From Amoeboaphelidium protococcarum (Eukaryota > Aphelidiomycota > Aphelidea): DNA of 64,000 bases. The notes below the pieces were generated by a model that was given only the letters and a program-made list of their open reading frames with translations, was not told the origin of the DNA and searched no databases. Each line of letters begins with the position of its first letter. Position 1 is the stretch's first letter. Below, in pieces: positions 59,485-64,000 of the stretch. Position numbers and translations under genes: made by a program. The stretch lies in assembly GCA_023515745.1 (NCBI GenBank), contig JALECJ010000005.1:1-64000 (forward strand), in the 5' to 3' direction.

Positions 59485-62400
59485 TCATAGTCCTTTTAAA
59501 GCTACAGCTATAGGCTTCTTGTTAAAACTGTTAATCGGTATATAACTGCCAAAAATTGCAAGGCCGATAGACATCAACAACACTACAAAGAAGAGCAGCG
59601 TGGGGAATATCAGTTTGAACGGCAGCTCGCTGAATAGATTAGATTGCAGAGTCAGAGTAGATGCAGTTAGTAGACCCAATATCAGGCCCAGTATGGCACA
59701 GGAAAGCACTATTGCCACAGCTTCGTATATAAAGATCTTGATCACTGTATTGCTTGTTAGACCGATTGCTCGCAATACTCCGAGCTACCACGAGTTTTCT
59801 CTAACATTGGCAGTAAACGACAACAGTAATACGAAAAAGCTTAACAGAACACCGATTAAAGCCACAAACACGAACAGAACATTGATCAAAGACGTAGCAC
59901 TTTCATTGGCAGCCTTCTAACTTCTCAAATTCTGTACAGTAAACTTGTCATTTGCAAGCAAACTGTTCATTTAATTAACAAATGCCTAAACTTACAAATC
60001 GGTGACATTTCCAATCATTTTCACTAGACATGTTCCTTTCACCACGTCACTCACATTGATATCTTATAAAAATGTACGTTAACTGCTACCACCGCCATCA
60101 GAACCAGAGCCGTCAGCTTAAGAATCCACGGCTGTTTTCACATCTTCAATAAACTAAGCATAATGATCCATGGAGACTAAGACTGGGGTCTACGAGGTTA
60201 TTAGTCGATTGATCTATGAGAAATATGGCATTTTCTAGAGCATAGCTACCGGCATCGCCAAGTAACTTCTCTAATTCGGATACACTGCAGTAAAGAAGAT
60301 GTTCAGGATCAGCCTACTTTACGCATCAACTGTCGCCTTATCCCTGACACTTTCCGAAATCAATACGGGAATTACATCTTGATATGCCTGGGATGTATTC
60401 TGATAATAACCAAAATTATCTTGCTGTACATTTGATCCTACATCCGCAGGCGCTTTCTAAATCGCCTATTAAGATACATTAGAGAACAGCGCACGAACAA
60501 CATCTGGCTGTCCATTAACATAAGTGAATTAATAATCTGCATAATTTACCTAAGATGGAACTGCATACTCTCTAAGAGCAACATCGAGAAAATTTTCTTC
60601 TACACCATACACTTGTGAAGTGGCAGCACTGACATACGCCAGCCGATGAAAACTAGTTCCGGTCACAGTGGGTGCCTGATTAATCGGATACGTGACAAAG
60701 GTGAAGCCAGCAACGATTCTATCCGCATAGTTAGGAGCAGATGAATTGGGTAGTAACTGAGTCAGCGCCTGTCTCAATTTCATTTCTGGCAAAGGCAGCT
60801 GATATGACGGTCCACTTATAACAACATCAGCACCTAGGAACCATTCTACACTTTGATTCAGAGAACTAATCTACAGAGTAAACATGGTAGACGCAAATAT
60901 TATGTAGCCAATACACAAAGTGAACATCACAGCAGTCTTTCGATTTCTAGGTGCATGTGCATTCATATTCTTGATAATAACTTCAGTAAGTGAAGTATCG
61001 AGAGCGATAAAAGTCATCACGCGGACCAAGAATACAGATAGATACCTCTCCACGGCCTGACATACTATAGTAAGACCAAACACCATTCCAAGCAAGATTA
61101 CCGTCATAATCCGAAAGAACATGCTTAGATCTCCAAAGACAAACGATAGCGGAATCAAATAATACACGATAAAGCCAGCCACGACAAGAAATATAGCAAT
61201 AGCCGTCTAATTGAGACTCAATCCAATTTCTTCCAGGCGCTTAATATTCAAAGTAGAATCTTGTGCAGAGTTATGATACATGTCAAGTGCATTACGAACA
61301 GTCTGGCTCAATGATCTTCTAATAGGCACAATAGTTCCAATAATAGGAAGCAGGAGACCACAAATTAGACCAAGAGCTATAGCAGATGGAGCAAAGTTGA
61401 GATTGATGAAAACGCCAACAGAAAGAGACAGATAGTAAGCAATGGGAATGTAGAACATATAACAGAGCAGAAGTCCAAATACAACGGCAGGAATACTGAA
61501 TAATAAAGACTAGAATATTAGCAAGATAATTAGGCTACTAGAATGAAGTCCCAACATTCTCAACATACCATACTCAAAAGTCTTCTCTTCAGCATCAGAA
61601 GTCATCAGTGAGGTGATCAGAATAAACGCCAACACGATCAATACAACCACGATGGTAAAAAATACTTCACTCAAGAAGATTTGTATAAATTGTGATATGG
61701 ATAAAGCCTAATTAAGGACATCTGTAAGCTAGATAGGATAATCGACACCAACAGTGCTCATAATAGCATTAGACGCGGCCATTATGGAAGCAGATCTTCC
61801 ATCTTCATCTTGCATGTAAAGGACTCCTCTATCTTTAAGAACAATAGCGGCAAGCATAGCATAATACTCAATGTCAATGTTAGATGGTATCTATATCTGG
61901 GGAGTCGGAATAAGAGGATTTCTCAATTACAACAACTAACTCGCTATCAAATTAAGATAATCATCAATAATCCGCTATGCAAAATCTTGTTCGATATACA
62001 CCACATTTCCCAAAGATTACGGATACACGCCCGACGGACTATCAATGGCATCGATCACTGAGCACTCAAAATTAACATTAAACTAGTTGAATCTCTGCAA
62101 TCTATCAATTAAAGTTGTGGTGTTTAGGTACAAAGTACCATTTATGATGGTGGCATTATAGTTGTTTACTAGCTCCGTCTAAAGGTCAGGAGGTACGGAT
62201 GACTATGGAATCTCGATTACAGGAGGAATATTGCCAGAACCTATGGGATTATCGGACGATGAAGAATCAGGTGTGGTTGTCTAATTTCCACCAGGCACAG
62301 TTTAATCATTACTAGGATCCACTGCAGGCGGCGGTGAAGGTGCATCAGACTACGGTACAGCTGAAGAAGCTGGTGAGGGCGGCTGAGATATGGGAGACTG

Positions 62401-63088
62401 AATGCCGCCAATACCTTGACCATTGGCAAGGCTTTGCAGTCCAATGCTCAGACTCAACTATTCGCCTTGACTTGGACGAACGCCAAGAGCTCTCAGCAGT
62501 GATGAACTAACGTGACACTCACTATAGCCAAGTTTACGGTGTGGCCACAGAGTAGAGAGACCAATCTACTTCTCCAGAGTCGTGTTCGCAACAAGAACAA
62601 TTGTAGATGCTCCGGTACCTGCATAGGTAGCCGCATCCCCTTCCGATTAAGACTCACCATTATTGGAAGTGACATTAGCTCTCAATATCCATCGCGGACT
62701 TATACCACTAATGATGCTCAAGCCTTATGTCTTCAGGGATAGGTCAGTATAATTAACTAGAAAATTTTCAGTATTCGGGATGGAATTGTCAGCAGTGACT
62801 GCAAAATCAAACGAACCAACCTGTTCCTCAGCCAGTCTCAGGAATATGATGTTGGACTGATTAAGAATATTCTATATAATTCTACACAAAATAAATTAAG
62901 AATAACACAATGCTGTCTTAAAAGGACACAATTTTAAAATCTTACGTCAAAAAGAGCACAACTACAAGAACAGTGCTGCATCCAATAGTGAATGACTTTT
63001 AGTTTCTTCTATTATCAGCAACTATATAAGCAACAATGATTGTTAGAGCAGACCACATTGCTCTCCATCTACGCGTAAATTTGTTCAT
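59485..63088 (-). CDS. large FtsX-like permease, two exons
   Basis: Exons (minus strand) 63088-62946 and 62881-59485 (64-nt intron) give 1179 residues. A first hydrophobic helix near residue 40 is followed by NILNQSNIIFLRLAEEQVGS and a long extracytosolic region with a Pro/Ser-rich stretch. Then comes a first FtsX unit (FLSEVFFTIVVVLIVLAFIL, EYGMLRMLGLHSSSLIILLI), several helices, a second large loop, and a C-terminal FtsX unit (NVLFVFVALIGVLLSFFVLL, LGVLRAIGLTSNTVIKIFIY). The domain order is that of the eukaryotic double-FtsX (ABC3 permease) proteins found in amoebae, ciliates and early-branching fungi. No ATPase is encoded next to it. The biological cargo is unknown. Confidence 0.85.
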
Positions 63089-63600
63089 GTTTGAGTGTCT
63101 TCTTGGATAAATCAAAGCCAAAATTTTTGATACAATCAGTACACTATTCAGATGAGCACGTTAAAAAATAGTCAAAATAATTGTAATTATGGCTTACAGT
63201 ATTACAAAAGGAAGAAAGAGAGATGAAGCACAATCTTTTGTGGAGACGAAGCTGAAACGAAACAGTTCGAGGCTTTTGATCGGAGCGTTGAAACTCGTCT
63301 GATTCATTGGCAGAGTTGTGCATGTGCATTAGGTGCTTAAAGCTGCGGTCGAGTTCGCTCAAATAATGATGCATCAATCGATCATCTAGCTATATCCGTA
63401 GAAACACATGTGAGAATTTAAACCATCTTTGTTGCCTTGTAAATAAGCATCGTTGTTTTTATGGTTCGTGATATGGACGCGCCTAAGTGTTCGCTAAATG
63501 ATCATCAAAGTTCGTTCTTTTGTTCTCTTATTCAAAGTTTTATTCCTAAAACGTAAACCAATCATTTGAATAAAATTGATAAACTACCCTTCAATTAAGT
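63089..63600. other. divergent intergenic region; short open frames only
   Basis: 512 bases between the FtsX-like gene and AP-1 sigma, transcribed in opposite directions. A 78-codon minus-strand frame (MMHHYLSELDRSFKHLMHMH...) could be an upstream leader or chance. Confidence 0.4.
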
Positions 63601-64000
63601 ATGAATATTCAGTATATGCTCTTGGTGTCTAGATAAGGCAAAATTAGGTTGACTAAATGGTTCGCTGTACTGCCTAATAAGGAAAAGGCCAGGATCGTGA
63701 AAGAAGTGTCCACTGCCGTGCTGGCAAGACGCAGCAAGATGTGTAATGTGCTCGAGTACAAAGATCATAAAGTGCTGTATCGCAGATATGCATCGCTCTA
63801 CTTTGTGGCTGGTGTCAGTAATGATTCTAATGAGCTATTAGTGTTGGAGATTATACATCGTTTTGTCGAAGTGCTGGATAGATACTTTGGCAATGTTTGC
63901 GAACTTGATCTAATCTTCAACTTTAATAAGGTAAGAAAGATGTCATTAAATCTAAGTTGTTTAAGATGTAAATGTTGTACTAATTGAGATATATTGTAGG
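63601..64000 (+). CDS. AP-1 clathrin adaptor sigma subunit (5' part, cut by window end)
   Basis: Exon 1 (63601-63930) encodes 110 residues: MNIQYMLLVSRQGKIRLTKW, VLARRSKMCNVLEYKDHKVL, YRRYASLYFVAG, LEIIHRFVEVLDRYFGNVCE and LDLIFNFNK. This is the AP-1 sigma chain, small subunit of the trans-Golgi/endosome clathrin adaptor; AP-1 sigmas carry RYASLYF and FGNVCELD. TAA encodes the conserved Gln of SRQGK. A 69-nt intron (63931-63999, GTAAGA...TTGTAG) follows, with exon 2 starting at 64000 outside reach. The 3' third of the protein lies beyond the window. Confidence 0.95.

Overview
This is nuclear DNA from a eukaryote that reads UAA and UAG as glutamine and uses UGA as its only stop. Almost every gene is broken by TAA/TAG under the standard code but becomes a full-length, recognisable protein when TAR is read as Gln. 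Many of the reassigned codons fall on glutamines conserved in other organisms, such as the Gln beside the catalytic Cys of P5C dehydrogenase. All 39 complete genes end in TGA. Introns are few, short (about 53-77 nt, GT...AG) and often in only one or two positions per gene. The sequence is moderately AT-rich by eye.

The organism has aerobic mitochondria: P5C dehydrogenase with a presequence, holocytochrome c synthase (system III), lipoate ligase, an Rsm22-type mitoribosome factor and a gamma-butyrobetaine dioxygenase-like enzyme. System III cytochrome c maturation argues against ciliates, and respiration argues against oxymonads and diplomonads, the best-known UAR=Gln groups. The uracil-degradation genes URC1 and URC4 and an MTD1-type dehydrogenase point to the fungal side of opisthokonts. 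An aphelid-like protist (I recall a UAR=Gln code reported for Amoeboaphelidium) is my best guess; this is inference.

Layout: 0.6-9.5 kb: beta-propeller membrane protein, small SET protein, RBM34/NOP12, MTD1, RPF2, a sorting nexin and a PRXL2-like redox protein. 9.8-20.8 kb: P5CDH, a small trypsin-fold protease, MMS19, an orphan membrane protein, then a mitochondrial run (dioxygenase, HCCS, lipoate ligase, DUF3128). 21-27 kb: a securin-like candidate, an orphan protein, Ku70 with SAP domain, GDP-fucose transporter. 27.7-41.4 kb: URC1, secreted hydrolase, uracil phosphoribosyltransferase, RBX1, FBXO9-like, APC2, condensin CAP-G, URC4. 41.6-49.3 kb: a MGCC acylated protein, FIP1, RPC8, RPA12, a UBE2K-type E2, VTA1, a ULP1 SUMO protease. 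49.5-64 kb: divergent kinase, RSM22, NUP155/NUP170, VPS16, a large FtsX-like permease, and the 5' part of AP-1 sigma.

Genes are dense (intergenic mostly 30-500 bp, on both strands). Points of special interest are the code itself, an in-frame UGA at a conserved Trp in the ULP1 protease, an apparent one-base break in FIP1, the loose linkage of three uracil-pathway genes, an APC2 that lacks the N-terminal half, and polyglutamine tracts written largely in reassigned codons.
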